Source of the DNA: Rhodobiaceae bacterium
GTDB lineage: Bacteria; Pseudomonadota; Alphaproteobacteria; RS24
DNA: 35,555 nt
Reading direction: 5' to 3'
Assembly: GCA_002683515.1 (NCBI GenBank)
Contig: NYTN01000053.1
Span: 1 to 35,555, forward strand
The notes beneath the pieces are model-generated. The model did not search any database, had not been told where the DNA came from, and saw nothing but the letters and a program-made list of their open reading frames with translations. Each line of letters opens with the position of its first letter. The first letter of the stretch is position 1. This document shows positions 10,056-20,739 of the stretch, piece by piece. A program made the translations under genes and the position numbers.

Positions 10056-13000
10056 ATGGATAGCAAAAAAAGCAGTTATCTTTCTGATAATAAGACAACG
10101 TTTAAAAATGAAAAGACCTCAGGCCTGCCTGAACCTCTCGGTCTATACAATCCTCGTTATGAACATGATGCATGTGGAATTGGCTTTGTAGCTGACATCA
10201 AGAACCGTAAGTCTCATGATATCATTGCTGATGGTTTAAAAATCCTTGATAATCTTGAACATAGGGGAGCTGTTGGCGCCGACCCAAAAGCTGGGGATGG
10301 CGTCGGTATTCTCATTCAAACACCCGATGCGTTTTTCCGCAAAAGATGTGATGAAGCAGGATTTAGTTTACCCGAAGAGGGTAGCTATGCCGTTGGATTC
10401 TTTTTTTTGCCACCAGAAACTGAGAACCGCATTCAAGTCCAAAAAATTGCTGAAAAGATTGTTGCTGAAGAAGGCCACACTGTTTTAGGCTGGCGCGATG
10501 TGCCTGTAGACAATAGCGATCTCGGAGAATCAATTTATCCATCAGAGCCTCACTCCCGTCAACTTTTGATTGGTAACGCTCAAGACACCGATAAAAGAGA
10601 CAAATTTGACCGTGATTTGTTCGTTATACGTCGCCGAGTCGAAATTGAAGTAAAAAAACTTGCTAACCCCGATATAGACGGATTTTTCTATATCCCGTCG
10701 ATGAACTCTCGGACTGTTCTTTACAAAGGCCTGCTGCTTTCAAGCCAGCTAGGGCCTTATTATCTTGACCTACAAGATAAAGATATGGTTTCCGCTATGG
10801 CGCTTGTTCACCAACGCTTTTCAACCAATACGTTTCCAACTTGGAGCCTAGCACAGCCTTTCAGAATGATTTGTCATAATGGTGAAATCAATACTGTACG
10901 CGGTAATGTCAATTGGATGGCAGCGCGCCACGAAGCTCTCAAATCTGAACTTTTTGGTGAGGATCTCAAAAAACTTTGGCCGCTAATAGAAGAAGGCCAA
11001 TCCGACTCTGCTTCTTTTGACAATGCTTTAGAACTGATGGTTCAAAGTGGTTATTCACTCCCACATGCTATGATGATGCTTATACCAGAGGCTTGGTCAG
11101 GTAACCCTCTCTTGGATGCCAAAAGACGCGCCTTTTACGAGTATAACGCCGCTTTAATGGAGCCATGGGATGGCCCTGCGGCGGTTGCCTTTACCAATGG
11201 TCGCCAGATTGGTGCGACGCTTGACCGTAACGGCCTGCGCCCTGCCAGATATTATGTGACTTCTGATGACCGCGTTATGATGGCATCTGAGATGGGTGTA
11301 CTTCCTGCACCGGAGGACAAAATCATCGAGAAATGGCGCCTCCAGCCTGGTAAAATGCTTCTTATTGACCTCGAACAAGGTCGTATCATCGAAGACGATG
11401 AAATTAAAGCAGACCTTGCCTCTGCTCAGCCCTATCAAGAATGGCTCAATCAGGCACAAATCAAATTGTCAGAATTGCCTGAAAGTTCAGCACCAACCCA
11501 TGTCAGCTTACATGCAACGGTTCTTGATTTACAACAAGCATTTGGCTACACGCAGGAAGATCTTAAATTCTTACTCTCGCCAATGGTCGAAAGAAGCGAA
11601 GAAGCGATTGGGTCAATGGGAACCGATACGCCCATTTCCGCTCTTTCTGATAAATCCAAGCTTCTTTTCACCTACTTTAAGCAGCTATTTGCTCAAGTAA
11701 CCAATCCACCGATTGATCCTATTCGTGAAGAATTGGTTATGTCATTGGTCTCCTTTATCGGCCCACGACCAAATTTGCTTGAACTGGAAGATACCGCCAA
11801 GCAAAAGCGGCTTGAGGTTGACCAGCCCGTTCTTACAAATGCAGATTTAGAGAAAATCAGAACCATCAGTGATATTGAAGATAATAACTTTCATGCAAAA
11901 ACACTTGATATCTGCTGGCCTGCCGACCAAGGCGCAGACGGCATGTCTCAAAGACTTGCCGCGCTTTGTGAAGAAGCTGAGATTGCTATTACTCAAAATC
12001 ACGAGAATATTATTATTCTTTCCGACCGGAATTTGTCCGCCGATAAAGTCGCTATCCCGGCATTGCTCGCAACCTCAGCCGTTCACCATCATCTAATCAG
12101 CAAAGGCCTTCGTACGTCGACTGGTCTGGTTGTTGAAACTGGTGAAGCCCGCGAAGTCCACCACATATGCTGTCTCGCAGGTTATGGTGCAGAAGCTGTT
12201 AATCCTTACCTAGCTTTTGAAACACTTGAGCAAATGTGCCTAGAGAATGAAGAGACGAGAGATTTAAAATCCGACGAAATTGCACAGCGCTATATAAAAG
12301 CCATGAGTAAAGGTATCCGCAAAGTGATGTCCAAAATGGGTATCTCAACCTACCAATCCTATTGCGGCGCACAGATATTTGATGCCATAGGACTTTCCGG
12401 CAAATTTGTGGACTCTTACTTCCGTGGCACAGCTACAACAATTGAAGGCATTGGCCTTGAAGAAGTTGCGCTCGAAACTGTGCAGCGTCATACCGACGCC
12501 TTTGGTGATAAAGCAATTCTGCGCAGTAGCCTAGAGGTTGGCGGTGAATATGCTGTTCGCACACGCGGCGAAGATCATATGTGGAATGCCGACACAGTCA
12601 GCACATTGCAACATGCTGTAAGGAGTGATGACCTCAAAACATATAAGGAATATGCCGATAAGGTAAACGTACAGAACGAGAAGTTGTTAACTTTGCGCGG
12701 CTTGTTCAAACTTAAAAAAGCTGCAGAAAATAGCCGTCAGGAAATTTCTATAGATGATGTTGAACCGGCCTCAGAAATCGTGAAGCGCTTTGCGACAGGT
12801 GCCATGTCTTTTGGTTCTATTAGCCCAGAAGCTCACCAAACTCTTGCCGTAGCGATGAACCGTATTGGCGGTAAATCCAATACTGGGGAAGGCGGCGAGG
12901 AGTCCCAACGATTTACACCTCTTGAAAATGGCGACAGTATGCGTTCAGCCATTAAACAGGTTGCCTCAGGGCGCTTCGGTGTGACAACCGAATATCTGGT

Positions 13001-14729
13001 GAATTCAGATATGATCCAAATCAAGATGGCACAGGGTGCAAAACCTGGTGAAGGCGGTCAGCTCCCCGGTCACAAAGTTGACCGTCGTATCGCTGCTGTT
13101 CGCCATTCAACTCCCGGTGTTGGCCTTATCTCCCCACCCCCACACCACGATATTTACTCTATCGAAGATCTTGCACAGCTTATCTTTGACCTTAAAAACG
13201 CCAATAGCGCTGCAGATATTTCAGTAAAGCTTGTCTCCGAGGTTGGGGTTGGAACCGTGGCAGCTGGGGTGTCGAAAGCCCGCGCAGACCATATCACCAT
13301 TTCAGGGTTTGAAGGCGGCACAGGTGCAAGCCCGCTGACCTCCATTAAGCATGCGGGTAGTCCTTGGGAAATCGGTCTTGCCGAAACACACCAGACACTT
13401 GTACTGAACCGATTAAGAACCAGAATTTCCGTTCAAGTTGACGGCGGTCTCCGCACAGGTCGTGATGTTGTAATTGGGGCTCTACTGGGTGCCGATGAAT
13501 TTGGCTTTGCAACGGCTCCGCTGATTGCATCTGGTTGTATCATGATGCGCAAGTGCCATCTTAATACCTGCCCTGTCGGCATTGCCACTCAAGATGAAAC
13601 CTTGAGGAAACGCTTCACTGGCACACCTGAGCATGTCATTAATTATTTCTTCTTCGTTGCCGAAGAAGTGCGTGAAATCATGGCTGAAATGGGTGTACGC
13701 TCTTTGAACGAACTTATCGGTCAGACCGACATGCTTGATACGGATGAAGCCATAGCTCACTGGAAAGCTAAAGGGCTTGATTTCAGCAAGCTGTTCGCAA
13801 AAATCGACAGTCGTGGTGAAGCCGTTTATCGCAGTCAAAAACAAGAACACCCAATCGTTGACATTCTTGACCGCAAGCTAATTTCTCAAGCGCAGGATGC
13901 TCTTGAAAATAAAAAACCGGTTACTATCGAAACACCGATTACGAATATTGATAGAACTGCTGGCGCCATGCTTTCAGGCGAAGTCGCAAAGAAATATGGC
14001 CATAAAGGTTTAGCAGAAGACTCTATCTCTGTGCGCCTCAGGGGGACTGCTGGACAAAGCTTCGGCGCATTTCTGGCTCGTGGCGTTTCTTTCGAACTGG
14101 TCGGCGAAGCTAATGACTATGTCGGCAAAGGCTTGTCGGGGGGCCGAATTGCGATTTACCCACCCGAAGAAAGCGGCATTACACCTGAAAAAAGTATCAT
14201 TGTCGGTAACACCGTACTTTACGGGGCGATTAGCGGTGAATGTTATTTTCGGGGGGTCGCTGGTGAACGCTTTGCGGTAAGAAATTCAGGTGCATTTGCC
14301 GTTGTTGAAGGTTCAGGCGATCATTGCTGCGAATATATGACAGGCGGATGTGTAGTTGTGCTTGGCGAGACAGGGCGTAACTTTGCAGCTGGTATGTCAG
14401 GCGGCATTGCTTATGTCTTAAACGAAAATGACGCGTTTGAAGCAAAATGTAATATGTCGATGGTTGAGCTTGAGAACATTGACTCAATCATGACAAATGA
14501 TCTGTCAGATTTAAGTGATAATATGTCAGGTAATGATGCTGAAAGGCTTTACAAGTTACTTGAAAACCATGCCCGTTATACCAATTCCGCAAAGGCAAAA
14601 ACCATTCTTGCGGATTGGGACAACTGGCTACCAAAATTTGTTAAAGTCATGCCGTCAGAATATCGTCGTGCCTTAAAAGAACTTGAAGTTGAATCAACGG
14701 ACAATGAGTCCACACTGCCGGGAGAGTAA
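10056..14729 (+). CDS. gltB: glutamate synthase (NADPH) large subunit
   Basis: 1557 aa; EHDACGIGFVADI (N-terminal nucleophile Cys after propeptide), central FMN domain, GGTGASPLTSIKHAG, CHLNTCPVGIATQ. Confidence 0.98.
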   Translation: MDSKKSSYLSDNKTTFKNEKTSGLPEPLGLYNPRYEHDACGIGFVADIKNRKSHDIIADGLKILDNLEHRGAVGADPKAGDGVGILIQTPDAFFRKRCDEAGFSLPEEGSYAVGFFFLPPETENRIQVQKIAEKIVAEEGHTVLGWRDVPVDNSDLGESIYPSEPHSRQLLIGNAQDTDKRDKFDRDLFVIRRRVEIEVKKLANPDIDGFFYIPSMNSRTVLYKGLLLSSQLGPYYLDLQDKDMVSAMALVHQRFSTNTFPTWSLAQPFRMICHNGEINTVRGNVNWMAARHEALKSELFGEDLKKLWPLIEEGQSDSASFDNALELMVQSGYSLPHAMMMLIPEAWSGNPLLDAKRRAFYEYNAALMEPWDGPAAVAFTNGRQIGATLDRNGLRPARYYVTSDDRVMMASEMGVLPAPEDKIIEKWRLQPGKMLLIDLEQGRIIEDDEIKADLASAQPYQEWLNQAQIKLSELPESSAPTHVSLHATVLDLQQAFGYTQEDLKFLLSPMVERSEEAIGSMGTDTPISALSDKSKLLFTYFKQLFAQVTNPPIDPIREELVMSLVSFIGPRPNLLELEDTAKQKRLEVDQPVLTNADLEKIRTISDIEDNNFHAKTLDICWPADQGADGMSQRLAALCEEAEIAITQNHENIIILSDRNLSADKVAIPALLATSAVHHHLISKGLRTSTGLVVETGEAREVHHICCLAGYGAEAVNPYLAFETLEQMCLENEETRDLKSDEIAQRYIKAMSKGIRKVMSKMGISTYQSYCGAQIFDAIGLSGKFVDSYFRGTATTIEGIGLEEVALETVQRHTDAFGDKAILRSSLEVGGEYAVRTRGEDHMWNADTVSTLQHAVRSDDLKTYKEYADKVNVQNEKLLTLRGLFKLKKAAENSRQEISIDDVEPASEIVKRFATGAMSFGSISPEAHQTLAVAMNRIGGKSNTGEGGEESQRFTPLENGDSMRSAIKQVASGRFGVTTEYLVNSDMIQIKMAQGAKPGEGGQLPGHKVDRRIAAVRHSTPGVGLISPPPHHDIYSIEDLAQLIFDLKNANSAADISVKLVSEVGVGTVAAGVSKARADHITISGFEGGTGASPLTSIKHAGSPWEIGLAETHQTLVLNRLRTRISVQVDGGLRTGRDVVIGALLGADEFGFATAPLIASGCIMMRKCHLNTCPVGIATQDETLRKRFTGTPEHVINYFFFVAEEVREIMAEMGVRSLNELIGQTDMLDTDEAIAHWKAKGLDFSKLFAKIDSRGEAVYRSQKQEHPIVDILDRKLISQAQDALENKKPVTIETPITNIDRTAGAMLSGEVAKKYGHKGLAEDSISVRLRGTAGQSFGAFLARGVSFELVGEANDYVGKGLSGGRIAIYPPEESGITPEKSIIVGNTVLYGAISGECYFRGVAGERFAVRNSGAFAVVEGSGDHCCEYMTGGCVVVLGETGRNFAAGMSGGIAYVLNENDAFEAKCNMSMVELENIDSIMTNDLSDLSDNMSGNDAERLYKLLENHARYTNSAKAKTILADWDNWLPKFVKVMPSEYRRALKELEVESTDNESTLPGE

Positions 14730-14732
14730 GAT

Positions 14733-16151
14733 ATGGGTAAGCCAACGGGTTTTCTCGAATATAATAGACATGACCGAAGCTATGTTGACCCTGAGGAACG
14801 GGTTCAGCATTTCCGTGAATTCGTTGTGCCATTGGAAGCTGATGAGCTGAAAAAGCAGGCTTCTCGCTGCATGGATTGCGGTGTTCCCTATTGTCATAAT
14901 GGCTGTCCGGTGAACAACCAAATTCCTGATTGGAATGATTTAACTTATAATGGAAAATGGCAGGAAGCACTTCAAAACCTGCACTCCACGAATAACTTCC
15001 CAGAATTTACGGGACGCATCTGCCCAGCACCATGCGAAGCAAGTTGTACGCTTAACCTTATTGATGAGCCAGTAACTATTAAATCCATTGAATGTGCCAT
15101 CATCGACAAGGGCTGGGAAGAAGACTGGATTAAACCATTTGTATCTGAAGCCAAGACAGGAAAGTCTGTTGCGGTTATTGGCTCAGGCCCTGCAGGACTT
15201 GCCGCATCCCAGCAGCTTGCCCGCGCCGGTCATGACGTTCATCTTTATGAAAAAAATGCTAAAGCTGGCGGTCTTCTTCGCTATGGCATTCCTGATTTTA
15301 AAATGGAAAAACATCTCATCGATCGCCGTGTCGAGCAATTGGAAGCTGAAGGTGTCACCTTCCATTTGAACACACATGTCGGTGTTGATATTACCGGCGA
15401 CGAACTTCATGCAAAACATGATGCTGTTGTACTTGCAGGTGGCTCAGAGTCGCCGCGTGACTTGCCTGTCCCGGGCCGTGAGCTTGATGGCGTTCACTAT
15501 GCGATGGACTTTTTACCCCAACAAAACCGCCGCGTTGGACAGGAGCCAATTGGTGATATTGAACCTATTATGGCAACTGACAAGCATGTTGTTGTAATTG
15601 GGGGTGGTGATACCGGTTCAGATTGTATCGGAACGAGTTTCCGACAGGGTGCGCTTTCAGTTACACAACTTGAAATTATGCCTATGCCTCCTGAAAAAGA
15701 AGACAAGGGTATGACTTGGCCAAACTGGCCACTCAAGCTTCGCACCTCCAGCTCTCAAGAAGAAGGCGCTTTGCGGGACTTCTCGGTTACAACAAATGAA
15801 CTGGTCGGGAGTGACGGCAAGGTTTCAGCTCTTAAATGTGCGCGTGTTGACACTAACTTCCAGCCAGAACCGGATAGCGAATTTGAAATCAAAGCCGATT
15901 TGGTTTTGCTTGCTATGGGTTTTGTCCACCCAATCCACTTGGGCTTATTGGAACAACTTGGCGTTGATCTCGATAAAAGGGGCAATGTCGCTGCAGATAC
16001 TGAAAGCTATACCAGCACCCAAAAGAAAGTGTTTGCTTGTGGTGATATGCGCCGAGGTCAGTCACTGGTGGTCTGGGCGATCCGAGAAGGCCGCCAATGC
16101 GCCAGAGAAGTTGATATGTTCCTGATGGGCGAGTCAGCACTCCCTAGGTAA
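14733..16151 (+). CDS. gltD: glutamate synthase small subunit
   Basis: [27 protein letters not shown] cysteine motif, [17 protein letters not shown]; directly downstream of gltB. Confidence 0.98.
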   Translation: MGKPTGFLEYNRHDRSYVDPEERVQHFREFVVPLEADELKKQASRCMDCGVPYCHNGCPVNNQIPDWNDLTYNGKWQEALQNLHSTNNFPEFTGRICPAPCEASCTLNLIDEPVTIKSIECAIIDKGWEEDWIKPFVSEAKTGKSVAVIGSGPAGLAASQQLARAGHDVHLYEKNAKAGGLLRYGIPDFKMEKHLIDRRVEQLEAEGVTFHLNTHVGVDITGDELHAKHDAVVLAGGSESPRDLPVPGRELDGVHYAMDFLPQQNRRVGQEPIGDIEPIMATDKHVVVIGGGDTGSDCIGTSFRQGALSVTQLEIMPMPPEKEDKGMTWPNWPLKLRTSSSQEEGALRDFSVTTNELVGSDGKVSALKCARVDTNFQPEPDSEFEIKADLVLLAMGFVHPIHLGLLEQLGVDLDKRGNVAADTESYTSTQKKVFACGDMRRGQSLVVWAIREGRQCAREVDMFLMGESALPR

Positions 16152-16159
16152 CAGGCAGT

Positions 16160-17362
16160 CTATTTAAGTCTATTCAGCAATGCCGGGGTAGCATACCCGT
16201 CTGGTTGAAGCTCGCACTTTTTTTGATAAGCACGAATAGCGTCGCGTGTTTTCTGTCCCATCATACCGTCTGGCTTACCCGTTGGATATCCAGCAGTTGT
16301 CAGTAAAGATTGCAACTCACGCAATTCAGACGGATGTAAAGGGCGCTCGGATTTTGGCCAGGCTGTTCTAACCCCTTCTCCTTCACCCAGTTTGTCGGAT
16401 AGAATACCAATTGCCAGGGCATAAAATGGTGCGGTGTTGTAGCGTAAAATCGCACGGAAATTATCGGTCACCAGAAATGCTGGACCGGAATACCCAGCTG
16501 GCAAATAAAGTGCCGCTTTTTCATTATTTTTTGGCACCTGCTTTTTGACACCACGAACCCCGAGCCTCAGCCATTGCTTCAATGTCTTTTGATGAGCCAA
16601 ATCTGCCTGAGCAAAATCAAATCCCTCCGGCAGAGCGACCTCATATCCCCATCTAATTTCATCCCGCCATCCAGAGACTTTCAGATAGTTGGCGGCTGAA
16701 CCCAGCGCATCTTCTCGGCTGTTCCAGATGTCGCGTTTGCCGTCGCCTGTCGCATCAACTGCATAACCCAAATAAGTGGTTGGGATAAATTGTGTTTGCC
16801 CCATTGCTCCCGCCCATGAGCCATACATTTTATCTGCCGGAATATCACCGGCCTCTAAAATCTTCAGCGCAGCTATCAGTTGTTTTCGGCCAAATGCCTT
16901 ACGCCGCCCCCCATCATAGCCAAGGGTCGCTAAGGCTCTAAGAACATGCTTTTTACCTTGATACCCACCATAGTTGGTTTCCATGCCCCAGATAGCTGTC
17001 AGCAAAAATCTGTTAACACCATAGGTTTGTTCAAGCCGGTCAAAAATCGCTTGATTAGAGGCAAGCATAGATTTGCCCTTATTAAGACGCGTATCTGATA
17101 CCATTGTATCGAGATAATCCCATGCAGGTTTTACATATTCTGGTTGCCGCGCTGCAAGAGCGAGGATATCGTGATCCATAGTCAGCCCGACCAGATTATT
17201 AAGTGTCGCCTCGGACAGCCCTTCCGCTTGAGCTGAAACCTTCACATCTGACAACCATTTATCAAAGCCAGAAACAGGCGAGGCGATTGTCAGAGGTGAC
17301 ATATTGATTAAAATAAAACCAACTAAAAGGCTGAGTGTGAAATTGATATGGCGCATGGACAT
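16160..17362 (-). CDS. lytic murein transglycosylase (MltB-like) with C-terminal peptidoglycan-binding domain
   Basis: Signal peptide; WGMETNYGGYQGK catalytic Glu region; SWAGAMGQTQFIPTTY; C-terminal LQSLLTTAGYPTGKPDGMMGQKTRDAIRAYQ. Confidence 0.93.
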   Translation of the reverse strand: MSMRHINFTLSLLVGFILINMSPLTIASPVSGFDKWLSDVKVSAQAEGLSEATLNNLVGLTMDHDILALAARQPEYVKPAWDYLDTMVSDTRLNKGKSMLASNQAIFDRLEQTYGVNRFLLTAIWGMETNYGGYQGKKHVLRALATLGYDGGRRKAFGRKQLIAALKILEAGDIPADKMYGSWAGAMGQTQFIPTTYLGYAVDATGDGKRDIWNSREDALGSAANYLKVSGWRDEIRWGYEVALPEGFDFAQADLAHQKTLKQWLRLGVRGVKKQVPKNNEKAALYLPAGYSGPAFLVTDNFRAILRYNTAPFYALAIGILSDKLGEGEGVRTAWPKSERPLHPSELRELQSLLTTAGYPTGKPDGMMGQKTRDAIRAYQKKCELQPDGYATPALLNRLK

Positions 17363-17440
17363 TTTTGTTAGAATCCCTTCTTTTAAGTTATGCTAAACGA
17401 GTTCTTTGGCAGTTAAAACTATTTATCGAGGTTTAAACTA

Positions 17441-18313
17441 ATGAGTCAGAAAATCAGGAAAGTTATTTTCCCAGTCGCTGGTATGGGTACGAGGTTTTTG
17501 CCAGCCACTAAAGCCGTCCCTAAAGAGATGCTCCCGGTTTTCAGCAAACCGCTCATTCAATGGAGTGTTGAGGAGGCAACTGAAGCAGGAATTACTGAAT
17601 TTATATTTGTGACCTCACCCGACAAACCTTCCATCATTAGCCATTTTCAGTCCTCACCTGCCTATGAGGCAATGCTCCAAGAGCGGAATAAGACTGAAGA
17701 GCTCGAATTATTAAAAGCTGGATTGCCGGATAATGCCAAAATTACTGAAGTTTCCCAAGACAAACCGCTCGGGCTTGGGCATGCCATATGGTGTGCAAAA
17801 GAAGCAGTCGGAAATGAACCCTTCGCCGTTATTTTACCCGATGACATGGTCCAACATACATCGGGCTGTTTAAAGCAAATGGTTGATGCTTATGAGAAGA
17901 CAGGTGGAAATCTTGTTGCTGTGGAAAACGTCCCAACAGACCAGACCTACCGCTATGGGATTTTAGATCCGGAAACAGATGACGGGCAGCTTGTAAAAAT
18001 CAGAGGAATGGTAGAAAAACCAGCTCCGGAGGACGCCCCATCCGATTTGGCCATAATTGGACGTTATATTCTTGACCCTATGATTATGGAAACACTGGAT
18101 AAAGGAAAAACAGGTGCAGGTGGTGAAATTCAAATCACTGACGCAATGGCTGACCTCATCGGCACATGCCCGTTACATGGGCTTAGATTTGAGGGTACAC
18201 GCTATGATTGTGGTAACAAGGTGGGCTTCCTTGCCGCCAATCTAGCTTATGCAGCACTTGACCCGGAACTTGTTGATGGCCTGCAAGAGCAAAACAGGAC
18301 AATATTTAAATGA
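17441..18313 (+). CDS. galU: UTP-glucose-1-phosphate uridylyltransferase
   Basis: KVIFPVAGMGTRFLPATKAVPKEMLPV signature, LPDDMV, VEKP. Confidence 0.96.
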   Translation: MSQKIRKVIFPVAGMGTRFLPATKAVPKEMLPVFSKPLIQWSVEEATEAGITEFIFVTSPDKPSIISHFQSSPAYEAMLQERNKTEELELLKAGLPDNAKITEVSQDKPLGLGHAIWCAKEAVGNEPFAVILPDDMVQHTSGCLKQMVDAYEKTGGNLVAVENVPTDQTYRYGILDPETDDGQLVKIRGMVEKPAPEDAPSDLAIIGRYILDPMIMETLDKGKTGAGGEIQITDAMADLIGTCPLHGLRFEGTRYDCGNKVGFLAANLAYAALDPELVDGLQEQNRTIFK

Positions 18314-19293
18314 CACGTGAAGATAGTGCCAAGATAAAGCCAATCGACCCACTGGAGTCGGCATCACGCACACTCGATGCCGAGATTGCAGGTCTTGCAA
18401 AACTTAAATCCAGTCTTTCGAATGATTTTGTTACCTCTGTTGAAATGCTGGCGGGGGTGGACGGGCGAATTATCATATCCGGCATGGGCAAAAGTGGACA
18501 TATAGGTCGTAAAATTGCTGCAACCCTTGCCTCAACAGGTACTCCGGCACAATTTGTCCACCCCGGCGAAGCAAGTCATGGCGACTTAGGCATGATAACA
18601 GCTCAAGATATCGTGATAGGTCTCTCCTGGTCAGGGGAAACTCCTGAACTTGCAAATCTACTCGCTTATGTAAAACGCTTTAAAATTCCGCTGATTGGCA
18701 TTACGTCAAATACGGATAGTGCATTAGGCGTGGCGGCAAGTATCTGCCTTACATTACCTAAAGCTGAAGAAGCCTGCCCCTATGGACTTGCTCCCACCAC
18801 ATCCACAACAATGCAACTCGCTATGGGAGATGCATTGGCGGTAGCGTTGCTCCAACGTCGCGGCTTCACCAATATGGATTTCAAGAGTTTCCACCCAGGC
18901 GGCAAACTTGGCTCAGGACTGATGATTTTGAACGACATTATGCATAAGAATGATAAGCGGCCTCTTTGCGAAGGTTCTATTCTGATGTCTGAAGCATTAA
19001 TGATTATGACCGGCAAGGGCTTTGGGTGCTTGGGTGTTACTAACTCAAAAGGCGAGCTCACCGGCATTATTACAGATGGTGACTTGCGGCGTCACATGGG
19101 AACGCATTTACTGGACAAAACCGCAGCTAATATAATGACTGAAAACCCAAAAACAGTTTCAGATACTATGCTTGCTGCTGAAGCGCTCGCCGTGATGAAT
19201 GACAATAAAATTCAAAGTCTCTTCATTTGTGAAGCATCAAAACCGATTGGTTTTGTCCACTTGCATGATTTACTCCGTGCCGGGGTTGGTTAG
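18310..19293 (+). CDS. kdsD: arabinose-5-phosphate isomerase (KpsF/GutQ family)
   Basis: SIS domain (GMGKSGHIGRKIAATLASTGTPAQFVHPGEASHGDLGM) plus two C-terminal CBS domains. 4-nt overlap with galU. Confidence 0.95.
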   Translation: MTREDSAKIKPIDPLESASRTLDAEIAGLAKLKSSLSNDFVTSVEMLAGVDGRIIISGMGKSGHIGRKIAATLASTGTPAQFVHPGEASHGDLGMITAQDIVIGLSWSGETPELANLLAYVKRFKIPLIGITSNTDSALGVAASICLTLPKAEEACPYGLAPTTSTTMQLAMGDALAVALLQRRGFTNMDFKSFHPGGKLGSGLMILNDIMHKNDKRPLCEGSILMSEALMIMTGKGFGCLGVTNSKGELTGIITDGDLRRHMGTHLLDKTAANIMTENPKTVSDTMLAAEALAVMNDNKIQSLFICEASKPIGFVHLHDLLRAGVG

Positions 19294-19303
19294 GGTTCTC
19301 AAG

Positions 19304-19969
19304 TTAACTTGATACTCCGATAGGACAAGCAACACCCGTACCGCCAAGCCCGCAATAACCGTTAGGGTTTTTACCTAAATATTGCTGGTGATAATCTTCA
19401 GCATAATAAAATTCGGGCGCATCAATAATTTCCGTTGTGATGGGTCCGTAACCAGCTTGTTGGAGTTTTTCTTCAAACTGAGATTTAGACTTCAGCGCCA
19501 CATTTTTTTGTGCCTCAGAGAATGTATAAATGCCTGAACGATATTGCGTTCCAAAATCATTACCTTGAGCCATACCCTGTGTCGGATCGTGATTTTCCCA
19601 GAAGATTTGTAACAACGTCTCAAAGTTGACCGCATCAGGGGTAAACACAACTCTGACCACCTCATTATGACCCGTCAAACCTGAGCAAACCTCTTCATAT
19701 GTAGGGTTAGGGGTTAGACCCGCCGCATAACCTACCTGTGTAGAGAATACATCTGCACCTTCCCAAAACTTTCGTTCTGCGCCCCAAAAACAGCCCATAC
19801 CGAACAGGGCAAATTCTACCCCATCCGGCCAAGGTGACATCAAGGGCGTATCGAAAATAAAATGCTTACCCGACACATTCAATGCCATATCACGACCGGG
19901 CAATGCCTCATCCGAGCTTGGTAATTCAGCTTTTTTTCTCATTAAATTAAACACCATCATACACCTCAA
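19304..19969 (-). CDS. msrA: peptide-methionine (S)-S-oxide reductase
   Basis: [11 protein letters not shown] catalytic motif, [22 protein letters not shown]. Likely start ATG 19960, since the upstream stop codon overlaps the listed TTG. Confidence 0.95.
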   Translation of the reverse strand: MRCMMVFNLMRKKAELPSSDEALPGRDMALNVSGKHFIFDTPLMSPWPDGVEFALFGMGCFWGAERKFWEGADVFSTQVGYAAGLTPNPTYEEVCSGLTGHNEVVRVVFTPDAVNFETLLQIFWENHDPTQGMAQGNDFGTQYRSGIYTFSEAQKNVALKSKSQFEEKLQQAGYGPITTEIIDAPEFYYAEDYHQQYLGKNPNGYCGLGGTGVACPIGVSS

Positions 19970-20739
19970 ACTGCTTCCCGGATACGAATATCCGACTGGA
20001 TTGTTTCAATAGGGCCTTCTCTTCGCCCCTCAAGCAACTGTCTTAGCCACGGATTTTGATCTTTCCGCGCCGCTTCAGAATTACCATGCCAGCGCATACA
20101 TCCCTCATGCAAGACTGCAATCTCATCATACGCATCATGAATATTAACCATATTTCCGATAACGGAAATCACAGTCGCCCCTCTTTTATCAACAAGGCCT
20201 TTTATCATTCGATCAATTTTTGCTGCCAAAATCGGATCAAGTCCGGCGGTAGGATTGTCGAGTAATAAAATATCAGGGTCTGTCGCAATTGCCCGTGCAA
20301 GCCCTACTCTTTTTTGCATACCCCCAGATAAATCTGCAGGCGTCAAAATAGCGTTTTCTTGGGGAAGGCCTACTTTAGGCAATAAGTCTTCTGCCCGCGC
20401 CCGTGCCGCCCGGCGCCCCATACCATCTGCCATAAGTCTAAAGGCTATGTTTTCCCAAACGGATAAACTGTCAAAAAGAGCATTTTGCTGAAACAACATG
20501 CCAATACGATGGCTCAACTCTTTGGGTCTTTGTGCTGCTGGCCCAACCTCTTGACCGTCAATTTTAATGACACCTTCTGAAGGGGCATAAAGACCGACCA
20601 AACATTTTAAAAGCACAGACTTACCAGCGGCCGCCGGTCCGATAAGTGCAAGGGACCGCCCTTGCTTTAATGATAAATCAACCTTGTCCAATGCGACCAG
20701 ATTATCAAAAGTCTTAGTGACAGCCTCAACCTGCAACAT
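19966..20739 (-). CDS. MlaF-like ABC transporter ATP-binding protein with non-canonical catalytic residues
   Basis: Walker [30 protein letters not shown] (MlaF-like Q-loop), LSGGMQKR, Walker [14 protein letters not shown] (DN, not DE), switch region VISVIGNM (no His). Start moved to ATG 20739, preceded by CGGAGAAG. Confidence 0.9.
   Translation of the reverse strand: MLQVEAVTKTFDNLVALDKVDLSLKQGRSLALIGPAAAGKSVLLKCLVGLYAPSEGVIKIDGQEVGPAAQRPKELSHRIGMLFQQNALFDSLSVWENIAFRLMADGMGRRAARARAEDLLPKVGLPQENAILTPADLSGGMQKRVGLARAIATDPDILLLDNPTAGLDPILAAKIDRMIKGLVDKRGATVISVIGNMVNIHDAYDEIAVLHEGCMRWHGNSEAARKDQNPWLRQLLEGRREGPIETIQSDIRIREAV

Noticed and set aside
11154-13850. Multiple antisense and out-of-frame ORFs inside gltB (e.g. 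11154-11459, 11296-11700, 13482-13850)
   Set aside because: Embedded in a clearly coding, conserved 1557-aa gene; no independent motifs or ribosome-binding sites recognised.
19299-19312. 14-bp perfect palindrome TCAAGTTAACTTGA between kdsD and msrA
   Set aside because: Short, AT-rich, no U-run, overlaps the msrA stop codon; could arise by chance and is not convincing as a terminator.
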